Assembly (NCBI GenBank): GCA_027405735.1
Contig: JAPEHQ010000012.1
Location: 1,922,001-1,986,000 of the forward strand
DNA: 64,000 bases
DNA from: Mucor racemosus
Taxonomy: Eukaryota > Mucoromycota > Mucoromycetes > Mucorales > Mucoraceae
Direction of reading: 5' to 3'
The position numbers and the translations under genes were made by a program. Shown one piece after another: positions 47,035 to 59,199 of this stretch (positions are counted from its first letter, which is position 1; every line of letters begins with the position of its first letter). The notes below the pieces were generated by a model. The model made no database searches. It was not told the origin of the DNA and saw nothing but the letters and a program-made list of their open reading frames with translations.

Positions 47035-50000
47035 CGCAATAATTATAGGGTAAGGCTATATTATCATCAATTAAACTACCACACAATATTAATAACATGT
47101 ATAAATATGTACAGTAATAAGCTTGAATCAAGTGGATACAGCATCATAAAATTTTGAAAAATTTCTCAAGTATTATAAACTCTCTTATTTTTAAGACTTA
47201 CAAAGCTTAGAAGCGGAATGTTAATTTTAAAAATTATTCTTGTCCAGATTATCAATTTTGACATTTTTTAATTTTTTTTTCTGATTTTGCAAATCTAGAG
47301 TTAATTATAATACCAATTATAAAAACAAAAAATATACACATGTACCAAATTTAGCGCTTTATTTGCTCAATAAAAAATAACTAATATTTTTTTTGCAAAA
47401 TATTACAAGAAAATCCTTTAGCCAAAATTCCGTTTTTGAGGCAAAAGTGCAAATTTTCATTACTTGACATTTAATATTAAGCTTTTATAAAATGCGTAAT
47501 AGCTATGCGTACAATTTTCTCTCATAATGTAGTATATTTAAACGTTGGCTTTGCTATCAAAATTTGATTTTTCTGTTTTTTGATCAAAATCATGAGTGTT
47601 GGTAAGGATAAAAAGAGTCCCCGAAAATGTCCGCCATAAAAACTGAATTTTCAGACCATACGTGGTCAAATATAAGAAAAGTAAAAAAAAAAAGTTTTTT
47701 TATTTAAAACTTATTAGATATACCATCATAATTGATTTATCGAGACTTTGTAAATTAAAATCAACGTAAAAAGTATCGTTTATTAGAATGAATTAAATAT
47801 GGGTTTATATAGTTATTGGAATTGTGTGATAAGATCTAATGGACAGGGGTCCATTAGATGTGACAATAGAAATTATCATTAATGTGTATGGATATAACAT
47901 GTCATATTTCAGTGGTAATATTGCTATAAGTTATGTTTCATTATTAGTTCCTGGGTGACAGGAACCAGTTACTGGATAGATAAGATCTGCTAGATTTGTC
48001 GGAGCTCTTCTATATATCGAATGTTGTAATTCTGATAGATCAATAGTATGAGACTTAGCAGTCGTTCAGTCTTGCTATGCTCAATTACGGCGTCGCTCTA
48101 CGGGCTCGTTTTTGCAATTTTTTAATGAATGTATGATATGACAGACGGTTTTTCTAGTAGAAAATTTTATGTTTCTATCATAGTAACAGATATTGCCTAT
48201 TTTGCTTAGTTTATAGTTCAGGCGCTGTAATACTGCTTTTACATCGGCTGAAATGTGCAATTTAGTAGGGTTTTAAATGCGTTAAATAATGTAAAGCCTT
48301 AAAAATCCTTTTATACGTGTGTTGTTTCTCTCTTTTTGTTTTCATATTTTAAGGATATATTCACCTTTTGATAAAGCATATCAGACTATGAAGCTGGTAT
48401 TCTTTGCTTGTATCGGAATACACACTCTAACATAAGGGACCAATGTTTTTAATATAGGTAGTAGTCGTTATATTAGAGACGGATATTTTCATTTAACCGC
48501 ATTTTAGGATCAAATATCATTATTTACTACTGTATTGTTGGACATATTTCTTGATTACCAGATTAAATCGAAAGCAATAATAATATTTATTATCTACTCA
48601 ATGAAAAGCTAGAACTGGCTACAAACCCACGAAATGTTTCAGAAAAGTGATACAATTTCAAATGATATAGAAACAAAAAAAAAGATTAATCTAATATCTT
48701 GTCTAATAACCATAATAGTTTTGATCGTAGCTACTGTATGATGACTTCTTACTTGAAAACAAATCTTTTTACAGCTGACAATCGTAAACTAAAACAGTGA
48801 GTTTAAAGAAGGTTAATTTGTTTAAATTTTATGAGCGATAAAGTAACATATATAAGCTTAGATTTGGTTTGTAAAGAGCTTCTAGGTCTTGGTTTAAAAG
48901 ACTATTTATAAGAATTACTACATTTCAATATTGCAGTATGTGGAACAGGTAGAGATATTCACGGAAAAAAAATATAAAAAAACAATAGGAATTCGACTAG
49001 ATAACGTTAGGCTTTTTTTATCAAGTAGAACTTAATTGACTCTTCTTTGAAAGGAAGATGTCCTTCTATTTATACACAATTTCTAATCTATATTATAAAT
49101 CAATGAGAACAAATAGGAACATGCCATTTCCATAATCTACCCGATATCTTTAGGTCCTGATTTTATCATGAATGAAATCAGGCCATATTGAATAATGGTG
49201 TATTTATGATTCAGGTCAATAATTATAATTTGCTAGGATCCACATCTCGGTTATAAGATTACTTGCTGTATCAATCAGACATGTCAAATCAAAGTGATTC
49301 CTGATTTATCCCAGCGGTAATTCAAGTTAGACACCAGATGAAATGGAGATCTAAATGGATGTAATCCACACAGTAAATGACGAAGCTATTTACTAAAATA
49401 AAAAAATATAAAAATAAAAGCAGTAGAAATACAATTATAATCAGCTAAAGTTTTTATTACAAAAGATTTCTGAAGATTTAAAATAATTGAAAAAGTATGA
49501 GGGTATTTATAGTAATTTAGAGAACTTGGATACCATCAGACTTGAATGGATGTATATTTAGTAATCTTCTAGTTTTGAGTACATTGTTATTGATTTAATA
49601 TTTCAAGGGATAAATCATGTAGAGCATTGACCATAAGGGATTGATGTCAAGTGTGACAATATCAACCTTTTTGGAAAATGGTTGTTATGTTTATTATTGT
49701 TATATATATTTTATGTAATCTTGATTTTAAGGGGTAATTTTTTATATGATTGAATCTTATCTATATTGATAGTGAAACTTCAATATAGATGAGCAGTTGA
49801 CTAAATTGATATCTTTGTTTATTATTATTATTGATTTGGATAGAATCCTGTTTTGATATATATGTCATTTGTGTAATTGATTGCATCGTGATCAAGGGTG
49901 CTATCATCTACACGACATGTATGGTTCAAAAAGGTATTTTATATTTTTAGCATGCGTTTGTTATTGTGTTCAATTGAAGCGTTTGTTTATTATTGTTGTT

Positions 50001-50871
50001 CACATTTGAAGTGGCATCATATTTTATGAGTGACACTTGGAATTTAGGTTATTTTACATTTTACTATTATCCAGGGTTTTTAGTATGTAATTCCACCGCA
50101 AGTTTGATCACGTACGAATTTTCATTTATACGTTTCCACAGCAACTCAGGGAGGCTACTAAACCTTTTGCAATTCTGCGGATCAACAATGAAAGTACCTA
50201 CCATTGCAATGGGAGGTCATTTGTATCTATATTCGTTGAGAACTGGTGGGTCTACTGACCTTAGTAGGCGTAAATAGCAGATACCCAACTTGTTTCTCAA
50301 ACTTACCAAATGCACAATGATCCATGAAAGTTGGTATCTAAAACACTTGTAGTACCTATTCATATATATATATATATATCCATAAAAAGTGGTAGTCTAC
50401 TTGGATCAATATTCATAGAGATGATGATATATTAAAATTTTGTTTCAAAAAATTTGCGCAGTAAGCTATAGGAGCATTTTGGCGATAGTTTTCTCAGGAC
50501 ACAACAGTAGGTTGTGAATGTTGCTCTTTGAGATCAGCATGTCAAATATGTGCCCCTACTCTCATGTAAAGCTGGAAGTCATTAGAATCGAAATTCGCTT
50601 AAATAGGGTTTTTGTTATAGATTTTTTACAGTTGTAAAAAGTAGGTTTTCAGGTTGTTTTTAAATGGTTTCGAATGTTTTTGCCCAATATTAAATTGAAT
50701 CGCGTAAAATCTTTAAAGAATATGTAAATTTACTCCATAATCTATTGATATCTCTCGGGAAATAGAAATATTAATACCAGATATTGACCAAAAATGACCA
50801 AAAATGACCTATAATTAATTATTAAAAATTGAGCACCTATATTGAGGCTTAATTTTTTGTATTTAACAGGT
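47035..50871. other. Gene desert with palindromes and repeat fragments
   Basis: No gene supported over 3.8 kb. It includes a perfect inverted repeat TCTAATGGAC-AGGG-GTCCATTAGA (47835-47858) and a second palindrome GTTCCTG-GGTGA-CAGGAAC (47947-47965). The sequence 48875-48927 is shared with 42617-42667. The frame at 49993-50277 (94 residues) has no domain. Confidence 0.5.
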
Positions 50872-52075
50872 AGGTCTAACTCTACGCTACTCTGTAATTT
50901 TTGTTTCGGCAAAAAATATTGATTTTTCGTCGAGATAATCAAAATAATAGTTCTTATCACAGCTTAAACCCTATAGTAACGCGGCTCCAAAATCAATTCG
51001 AAAAAAAACGATCAAAAATGATTCAAAAAACAAAATTGTTTAAATGCTCATGAACTGCAAAGTAAGTAGACCTAGCGTATTAAATGGTTTTTGTACAGTT
51101 TTGAATTCTACATCTATCTATATAAAATTTAAAAAACTTTTTCACGTAAAATTTTGCGCAAAATGCAATTGAAATTTTGAAGGTTTTTTGAAGATAAACG
51201 TCACTTTTTATAAGCATATTTAAAATATAATAAACTGAAATAATGTGCAAAACAATTATCTATCGATTGAGCTATTGCAAAATCTTTTAGCTGCATTATT
51301 CGTAGAGGAAACAACATTTTTGTCAAAATTTTTTTCTGTTTCAGAATTTGGGATGAGGGTATACAAGGGGAAAATGGACGCCAGAAATGGAAGTACCTTT
51401 TTGTACACATTTTTGAGGATATCTCCACGAAAAATCAATATTTTGTAAAACTCTAAATTGGATCTAAGAGAGCTCAACGAGTTAAATGACATGAATGCAA
51501 AAAAAATGTTGCTCAATTTTGCCAATATTTTGAAACCTACTATAGAAATGCCCAAAAAAATGAAAAAAAAATAAAAGTGCTTAGAATTTGTTTATATTAA
51601 AATATGTTATAGAGCACTTTAAAACAAGTAATTTTTATTATTAAAAAGTGGTAGTATAGCTTAATTTTTTCTAGAGATATGAAGCCTCAAAGTTTTCAAT
51701 CCATTAGCAGTAAAATACGCGTAAAAAATCTGAAACCTTAGCAATCAAAAATTAATACCAACTGCAAAAAGTAGGATATTTTTGGATACTTATTTTTGGA
51801 TTAAAGCTGAACATCTCAGGTACATTGGCATATAATTTTTTCTTGATGTTATTTAGTGAAAAAAAAAGTAGAGCAGGGATGAAAAGTGAGACCCACTTTT
51901 CAAAGAAAAAGCAGTGTATTTTACGCATTTTTGAGTCTTGCGTGAGATATAAAATAAATTTAGGGATATGTAGCATAATGCGACCAATTCATGTTTGTTT
52001 AGTAGTGTCTAAAGTATTTCCTAAAAATGTTTAATATGAGGTTAGTTATAGAAAAGAGAGCACGCTCCGAGTTTG
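50872..52075 (-). repeat. Dispersed 1.1-1.2 kb repeat, copy C (inverted)
   Basis: Inverted relative to copies A and B and the closest to A; over the central 300 bases they differ at only a minority of positions. Similarity to A continues slightly beyond copy B, to a segment near GAGCGTGCTCTC/GAGCGCACAAGC (about 52060). The central frame (51555-51256) again encodes MGISIVGFKIL followed by AKLSNIFFAFM. Confidence 0.85.
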
Positions 52076-53158
52076 AAGATATGAAGCTTTTTTCAAATTA
52101 GTTTTTTTGAGCGCTACAATTGCTATAGCTAATTTTTGTTATATTATGATAGCTAAATTGTTCGACATATAGGAGTAATGAGCATGTGTTATATACTACT
52201 ATAATTTGAAATAAGTACGGATGCAAGTAAGAGCAAAGCAAGCAATAATTTTCTGAAAAAGGTAAGTGTAAGCCAAAAAATGCAATAATACTAACTTCCA
52301 AATTAATTTGAGATAAAACAGACAATTAAATATCATATGGTACCATAATTCATATTAATACATAGTAAAAAAACATTCAAATAAAAGTCGGAATATCACA
52401 AGCTACCAGATGGATTCTTGACATCTTGAATATGTCCGCATCATCACGGATAATTGTTCGCTTGCATACGCTTTTTCATTATTAGGAATGTTCTCGAGCC
52501 GAGCTTATACTAGTAAATTTAGCTGGCAAAACCTGGCTCAACAACAACGCAATTTTTCATATATAGCAGAATATCCTTTTTTCTTTCTCTATATAGTTCC
52601 AAAACATAAAAAGAACCTGTATCTTTGTTCGATTGCTAATGACTTTTATTGTTCATTTTCATAAACTTATTTTTCGGTCCGAGCATGAATGTCTCGGAAA
52701 CGTACAGCATTTTATCAAGGTTAAATATGCACATTTTTGGGCAGATGCCATCATACGTAACTGTCCACTTTTTGGGATGAAACATATTTAGGTAAAACCC
52801 ACATAGAAAAATAGAAGTAATATATTATGAAAACCTTCATTTTCCTGCTTGTACAATTTTGCCCAAACAATTTTTGGATAGAATTAGGAAATTCTATTTA
52901 TCTGATACCTTCTCAATCATTTTAAATAGAAAAAAAAAAAAGTAAAATCAATTGAATATATACATGCAATCAAATTTGAGATAAAATAAAGGCTCTATAC
53001 AACATTTCATGAAATGAATAGTAATCTGTTTAGCAATTGACACATGTCAAAAAATTACAGATAAGAATATTTCAGTAAAAAAGCATGTGGTCCCTGAACA
53101 ATTAAATTTCATCAAGTTCTTCCTTTTTATCATGAACTGAAAAACATAAATCCTATAG
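52076..53158. other. Gene desert, AT-rich
   Basis: Nothing supported. A plausible relic begins near 53159. Confidence 0.4.
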
Positions 53159-53296
53159 GATATACTAGTTTATCCTTATTCAGCACATCAATGCCATGAT
53201 ATTGATGTTGTACAACAGCTTAAAATCTTCGGTGTATTATATATCCCTTTGCCTCGTGCAGAGAAACTCAATCCATTTCTGACAATGTGTCCGTAG
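53159..53296 (+). pseudogene. DDE-transposase-like (pogo/Fot1-type) relic
   Basis: A 45-residue frame reads DILVYPYSAHQCHDIDVV, then QQLKIFGVLYIPL and ends PFLTMCP before a stop. The segment aligns by eye with the pogo/Fot1/Tigger transposase motif P-P-H-[ST]-[ST]-H-x-x-Q-P-L-D-V-x-x-F-x-x-L-K, which lies just before the last catalytic acid; several residues are decayed (Gln-Pro to His-Asp). A stop precedes it, and no upstream catalytic blocks were found. It is too short for firm classification. Confidence 0.35.
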
Positions 53297-54347
53297 ATTT
53301 AATTTTAAAAAGGCTACAATTTCGCAACTGCAAGAAAAAACCATAGAGCCGTCCAATAAATGCAATTATGCGACGGGCCATATTTCAGGCTGTGTTGCAC
53401 AACGGTTTTAGTCATTTTCAATTTGACAATGAACATTAATATATAAAGTTTATTTTCAAGAAAATTAATAGGTGGGGTAAAATCATCGAATAAAATAAAG
53501 TGAATAAAGTGATGTGTTGACGAGATAATGTGTCATCTATATACAAATCTGATTTGTATGATAAAAAAAAAAAAAAAAAAAAGAAAAAGAAAAAGAAAAA
53601 GAGAACAAGAATTCCAAATTATGACACTGCCAATAATAAATGTTTTACTCTAGAATCTTGCATCTCATAAAAGAGCCAAGATTTTCTTCGTGATTTTCGG
53701 TATTTCAAATCCGAGCATTTGCTTGCCTTGATTAAATGACAGTTGATCTCAAATAGGTCATATTGCAAATCAACAACCGTACTATATATTTACACCAATT
53801 TTTGCTTGGTAGTAAAAGATCTTGGAACTGCTGTTTATTTGAAATTCAAGATATTATAATAATTTTTATGGATGCAGAGTCTGAATATAAATGTTAAGAA
53901 ACGGCGACTTTTGCCTAGAAAGGGTCAACATGGCTAGATACTGTATAATCCCCAATTTTTACCATCCCCGAAAAATGATATTTTAAGTACACGTTTTTTT
54001 CTCGAATCCAAAATTAAAGGTTGAGCCAATAAATCATACTTTTCATATGCCTTTTTTTTAAAAGACATTCTGATAAATAAACATTATCATGAGGCATTGT
54101 AAAACATGCAATTTATCTCGATGAAACCGTAAAAAAAAGATGACAAAATTCATATATTTTCTACACTGACTGACATTTAAAAAGAACTAAAAAAAGATGA
54201 AAAAAACTCGGTATTTAATTCATTTGAAAAAAAGTATAAAAGGAATTAAGGATCCAATTGCCAAATTCAAACTATTCCCTTTTTCTCTTTCTTTTTCTGT
54301 TAATAATCTATCTAATTAAAAAATATCAAAGCAACAATTTATAAACA
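53297..54347. other. Intergenic; promoter of the Ser/Pro-rich gene at the right end
   Basis: A purine run with AAAAAG units (53562-53601) and AT-rich DNA. No gene. The last 110 bases hold the TATA element described separately. Confidence 0.4.
54235..54241 (+). promoter_or_regulatory. TATA box (TATAAAA) of the Ser/Pro-rich gene
   Basis: TATAAAA lies 113 bases before the start ATG at 54348 and is followed by a pyrimidine-rich initiator-like region (about 54270-54300). Position and sequence fit a classical RNA polymerase II core promoter. Confidence 0.5.
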
Positions 54348-55190
54348 ATGAAGTATAATCTTCATTCTGCAAACAAGGATGATCCCAGCTATGTTATCAT
54401 CAGTATAGCATTGGTTCATTCAGAGATATTTTGGTTTTGCTCTGTTCTTTACCATGTCTTTCAAACAAGTTTAGCAACACAGCAATCAATTGCCAAAGGC
54501 AAAACTACGATACATAAAATAAATAGGGTTCGATCTCAGTCAGCGCCTGCTTCTCCATCAAAACATGCATTCGAACCAGACGACTATGTTCGTCTTGATG
54601 AGGAAGGACAAGAGATTACATTAAGAAGATCCAGTTTACCAACCCCTCCCATTACCGATATCAATATTCGTCAGAGACCTTCAGTTAGTGATGAGCGTAA
54701 AGGAACCACATGTCCTCCCATTTGGTGGCAAAAAACTAGAGTTAGGTTAGGCCGTGCACCTGTTCATGGAGATGCCAAGATCATCGTTGATTCACCCAAA
54801 CAAATAGAATCTCCTAAAAATACACCACCACCATCTGCAATTCATTTCGAAGAAACCATCTCTCCTAGTATTGTTAAAAGATACAATACATCTCTTCCTG
54901 TACCCACCATTGTAAATAATCCATCACTATCACCTAGATCTGGTACATTTCCTCTTACTTCAGCATCCAGTGTACAAAATTCTTTTTCCTCACCTTCTAT
55001 ATATACCATCGATGAAGAAGATTTAAGCCTTTCACCGCAGATCGGTGAAGGTTGTATGCCCATCATTTCAGAACATCAACAAAAGCAACGTGTAAAGAAA
55101 TTCATGTTGAAATTGACTACTGCTTTACATAGTATTCCACATCATCGTAGAAACAATTCGTCTGATTCGAAAATGTCTGTAAAAAAATAA
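54348..55190 (+). CDS. Ser/Pro-rich protein of unknown function with one hydrophobic segment
   Basis: A single-exon frame of 280 residues. Residues 14-45 (SYVIISIALVHSEIFWFCSV) form one strongly hydrophobic segment that could span a membrane. The rest is disordered and rich in Ser, Pro and Thr, with SP/TP sites (SQSAPASPSKH, LRRSSLPTPPITD, SPKNTPPPSA, SLSPRSGTF) that look like kinase targets. A short tail (RVKKFMLKLTTALHSIPHHR) is basic and perhaps amphipathic. I see no known domain. The hydrophobic piece could instead be an unrecognised intron, though no good GT-AG pair fits. A TATA box and the non-random composition support a real gene. The proline-directed sites suggest phosphorylation control. 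Confidence 0.65.
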   Translation: MKYNLHSANKDDPSYVIISIALVHSEIFWFCSVLYHVFQTSLATQQSIAKGKTTIHKINRVRSQSAPASPSKHAFEPDDYVRLDEEGQEITLRRSSLPTPPITDINIRQRPSVSDERKGTTCPPIWWQKTRVRLGRAPVHGDAKIIVDSPKQIESPKNTPPPSAIHFEETISPSIVKRYNTSLPVPTIVNNPSLSPRSGTFPLTSASSVQNSFSSPSIYTIDEEDLSLSPQIGEGCMPIISEHQQKQRVKKFMLKLTTALHSIPHHRRNNSSDSKMSVKK

Positions 55191-55799
55191 ATATTGTACA
55201 TGTATATATATAAACTAGCATCCTTTTTTCCCCCCACTCTATCCTCTTGTTTATTTTTATTGCTCGAAATGTTATAATTTGTACATATTTGTAAGTTGTA
55301 TCATTATTTTACAAATCATCGTCATAGTTTTACTTTTTGGGTAAACCAGTTTCAACTCGGCCTTTTATAAAAAAAATGTTAGACCCTCATCATACCACAC
55401 TTTATAGAATTTGTACATTTTTCTAAAAGCAATTCATCATCTACAAAATTTTCATCATAATTTATAATATCTGGGATCTGTTATCCTATTTTTTAATCTT
55501 TAAATATATAGTTGAATCAGAAAATATATACAACTTTTGTGATACCGATTTGAAATACTGTGTGTTTTTGTACTTTACAAGCTGTTAAACAAAAATAGAA
55601 AATGCTATAGAAGGATTCACATGTTGATACATGGTTCATCAGGTTGCAATGTGCAATTTCATGTCTTCAGTACATGTAAAAACTCTTTAAAGTCATAGCA
55701 AAATCAACGGAATCTCAAAAATAATGATGATTTGAAATTTGAAATGTTTAAAGGTCATTTTTATAATTATATATACATTTGAGATGAATAAAACAACAT
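55191..55799. other. Convergent 3' region of the Ser/Pro-rich gene and the permease
   Basis: AT-rich, no gene; several T-rich stretches, poly(A)-signal-like AATAAA near 55787. Confidence 0.4.
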
Positions 55800-57943
55800 T
55801 TAGATTTCATCAGTCATAGCTTTTGGTCCTTCATAATGATATTTTCCCCATCCTAACCAAAAAGATACAACTGTCATGACCACCAAGACTAAACCTACAC
55901 CGGCATAATTGAAATTATCACTTGTAATTGGCCAAGAAGTAGGTAAAATAAATGCAACCATGGCAAACACTGCCCAAAGAAATCCTGTAATATTGATCGG
56001 TAGGCTCCATCGACCTAGATGAAATCGACCCTTTTTCTTTTCTGGATCTGGTGCAATAAGTCGACATCCCAATACCATAGCTATTTTAACAGTGAAATTT
56101 AACATGACATCATTATTGTAATGCGAAACGCCCACCCCCTCCCCCCATTTACTTACCATAGCTGAAATGAATGGTAATAGTTGTAGCACTAACAATTGTT
56201 TCAAATAAATGTTCAGACAATGGAAATGGTAAAATAACCAAACATGTCATGGCAACTGTAAACCAAACAGCATTTCCTGGCAATTTGTAAGAGTTTACTT
56301 TTTTGAGATCTGAACTCATTGGAGCTGCATGATCTCTTGCTAAAGCATAAATCTGTCTAGAAGTGACGGTAATAGTTGTTGCACCTGTACAAAATTGACA
56401 TACAACTATTAGAACTAAAAATCCCATGGTACCCCATATTCCAATAGCGTCCTATATCAAAATTTTGTTTGTTGATTTGTTTATGTAAATAGTCTTGTCT
56501 TGTCAAAAACTTACAAAGAACAGTTGCGCTACCGGCATGTGTAATTTTGAATCAAGAATGGCATCAATATCTTGGATTGAAAATAATAAAACGATTAAAA
56601 AAGCAAATCCTACAGCCCAAGACACTGCAATTGAGCTCACCATGGCCCTGTTTCAGTTTGATTAACATGATATATTTATATATATATATATGAAAAAAAA
56701 ATATGCTTACAATGGTGATGAAATATCAGCATCTTTAGTTTCTTCATTTACCGATGCAGCACATTCACAACCTTGAAAAAAAAAAGTTTAAAATCCTCAA
56801 GTTGTACATGGTATAGAAATAAGTAAAATGTTACCAAATAATGAATAAGCAGCACCAATCATACCAAGAACAAGTACATAGCCTGGGTTTTCAAATCCTG
56901 TTTGATTTTGATAGTGCTTAAATACCCAAGATGCATCTTTATGTGGTGCTAAGCAAGATAGTGCTGTAATAATAACTAAAAGACCTGTACATGACCAAAA
57001 TACACTCCACTGATTCAATATCGCCAGACCACCCATATCACGAGTATTTAAATATCCATGAAATAATGTTATAATAAGAGTAATGACCATCAGATAAAAT
57101 TTAGGTACATCTACATCTAATGTCAATTTGATAATAGATCCCAATGACATTGCTATTATTTATGCATTTTTAGTTGGGAATATATGCGTTTGAATGTATA
57201 AACTATTAAACGTACCTACTGTCACATTGGTAGCACCAATCGAGATAACGTTTGCAAGCGAATATGTCCACCCAGTAATAAAAGCACTAATTAAAGTAAT
57301 TTTTGTTTTATATCACTTGTTTCATGATCTCATGTGTTTGAAGATGATGATCCTTACGCTATAGGGGCTTTTGATTTACCCTTGGGATGTCTACTTGCTA
57401 ACTCATAAACCCAGTAATATAAACCACCACTAGTAGGATACAATGAACATATTTCTGCTAATGATAGAGCTACACACATCATAAATATGGCAACTATATT
57501 CCAACTTAGGAGCATTGTCACAGGACCACCTCTTTGTAGCACTGATAAGAACGATTTAATACGATATCTATGCCATGTATTTCAATTGTGTACCTGTTTG
57601 AAATGTTGCAGATGTATTTGATAATATCCCAATATTTGTAAATGCTAAACCTATCAAAGTAATCAAAATTAATGAGGGGGGGGGGGAGGTAATATAAATA
57701 TGAAGTAATCATATTTTAAATGTATTACCAAATGTTGCAAATGTAGATAGTCTCCTTGATAATTCCTACATGTATTTCTGGCTTTAACAATGACATTTAA
57801 ATTTTGAAGAATTTTTTTACCTGCTTGTAACCAAGTTGATTTAATCTTTCTTGACCTGGATCAACTAATACAGTGCCATCGCTGCTATTTTTATTAAAAG
57901 AACCGTAATTTATATGTATATTTGTAACTTTTGATTCATCCAT
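55800..57943 (-). CDS. Amino-acid/GABA permease of the APC superfamily
   Basis: Ten minus-strand exons (57943-57821, 57765-57729, 57650-57594, 57541-57358, 57286-57216, 57152-56835, 56771-56711, 56647-56515, 56451-56157, 56080-55800) give 519 residues. Phase and splice sites agree at all nine junctions. Marks of the Uga4/choline-GABA permease group are RLNQLGYKQELSRRLSTFAT and GLAFTNIGILSN, then VLQRGGPVTMLLSWN, AEICSLYPTSGGLYYWVYEL and TGWTYSLANVISIGATN. About 12 helices follow, with a cytosolic KYHYEGPKAMTDEI tail. These carriers take up amino acids, GABA, polyamines or choline by proton symport across the plasma or vacuolar membrane; the substrate is not determined. It is the most intron-rich gene here. 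Confidence 0.93.
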
Positions 57944-58067
57944 TCTTCTATAAAAATTTTTAAAAAAAAAAAAAAAAAAAGAAAAGAAGAAAAGAAATGA
58001 AACAAAGATCAGGGTTTTTATTTCAAGTTGAAAAATAAGAAAACAATGATGGGTGGGAAGTAGAAAC
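57944..58067. other. Short spacer between the permease and ARL8
   Basis: Includes an A-run (57960-57979) and the start region of the permease; both genes are on the minus strand, so the permease promoter overlaps the ARL8 3' end. Confidence 0.4.
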
Positions 58068-58922
58068 CTATTTTTTGCCTTGTTTGATCAACCACTGTAG
58101 AGTAATGTCTATATTTGAATGGTTTTTAGCAGAGATTGAGTAACATGAGACCTCACGATTTGTTATTGATTTGAGTTGTCTATCAAAAAAGTTGGGATTA
58201 TCTATCTATAGATCAATTTTATCTAAATATATACTATAAACTTACAATGCTTCTATTAATTGTTCTGAACTAATAGCATCCGGTAAATCATTCTTATTTC
58301 CAACAACAAGCAATGGAATATGAATCAATTGAGGTCTTTCTAATAAACCCTTTAATTCCACTTTGGCTGCCTCCAATTTTTTATGATCAGCGGCATCAAC
58401 TACAAAGCTGTAGATCAAATAATAAATACATGTCGTTCCTCACCGGAATATACAAAATACTTACACAATCGCATTTACACCTCTACAGTATCTTTCCCAC
58501 ATACTTCTAAAGCGTGGCTGACCACCAATGTCCCATAGCTTCATGGTCACATTGCCTTTAGTAACCTTGCGCATATTAAATCCAACCGTTGGAATTGAAT
58601 CTTCGATAAACTGCCCTGACTATATGGATATACAATATCATGATTTATTATTTGTTTATATTTGTGTATATACATTTAAACTTACTGCAATCACATTCAC
58701 TAGAGTTGTTTTACCACTATTTTGCAAACCAACCAAGGTCAACTCCATTTCTGTCTATATTTTTATATTATATTATTTTTACAAGGAAATCCCTCAAATG
58801 TTTTGTATATATATAATGTATTGTTTTGATTTGAAAATCATATTTAAATCATATTTTTTTTTATTTACTTTGAAAAACAAACTTCTTAACCAGTCTAATA
58901 TTGATTGTAATAGCTGAGACAT
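58068..58922 (-). CDS. ARL8: Arf-like small GTPase ARL8
   Basis: Five minus-strand exons (58922-58869, 58754-58686, 58619-58465, 58407-58246, 58179-58068) give 183 residues; animal ARL8 proteins are 186. The P-loop is [11 protein letters not shown]; switch 1 lies at [13 protein letters not shown], switch 2 at [15 protein letters not shown], and the base-recognition motif at VGNKNDL. The C-terminal signature is [17 protein letters not shown], then [10 protein letters not shown]. The amphipathic N-terminus [18 protein letters not shown] lacks a myristoylated Gly2, which is characteristic of ARL8 (it is N-acetylated). ARL8 acts on lysosomes and late endosomes, linking them to kinesin and tethering factors. 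All catalytic motifs are intact. It shares a 277-bp divergent region with SEC61G. Confidence 0.95.
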
Positions 58923-59199
58923 TTTTTTTTTTATATTAAATATTGTATATGAAGAAACAAAAAAGGAGTAAAAATACAAGAAAAAATTCTGATAAAAAAG
59001 ATTGATTGTTGTACTACAGCAACACAATCATCAGGAACTCGTTCTTTCTCAATTGTAACTTGACAAAGATTGATTGGCTGTGCAGCCATTAAACCAATTA
59101 AATCATACCAACCACCAAAACTTATATTTATTTTGCACTTTTTAAAATCCCTTTTGGAATCATTCTTTCTTTCCTTCATTATAATAAAAACAAGAAAAT
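58923..59199. promoter_or_regulatory. Divergent promoter between ARL8 and SEC61 gamma
   Basis: A 277-bp spacer between opposite start codons. The GC-richer part is at 59015-59060; a frame at 58931-59179 is open on the minus strand but is likely chance. No specific box assigned. Confidence 0.45.

Noticed and set aside
49993..50277. 94-residue frame in the desert
   Set aside because: F/Y/S-rich, no homology recognised, no promoter or repeat support.
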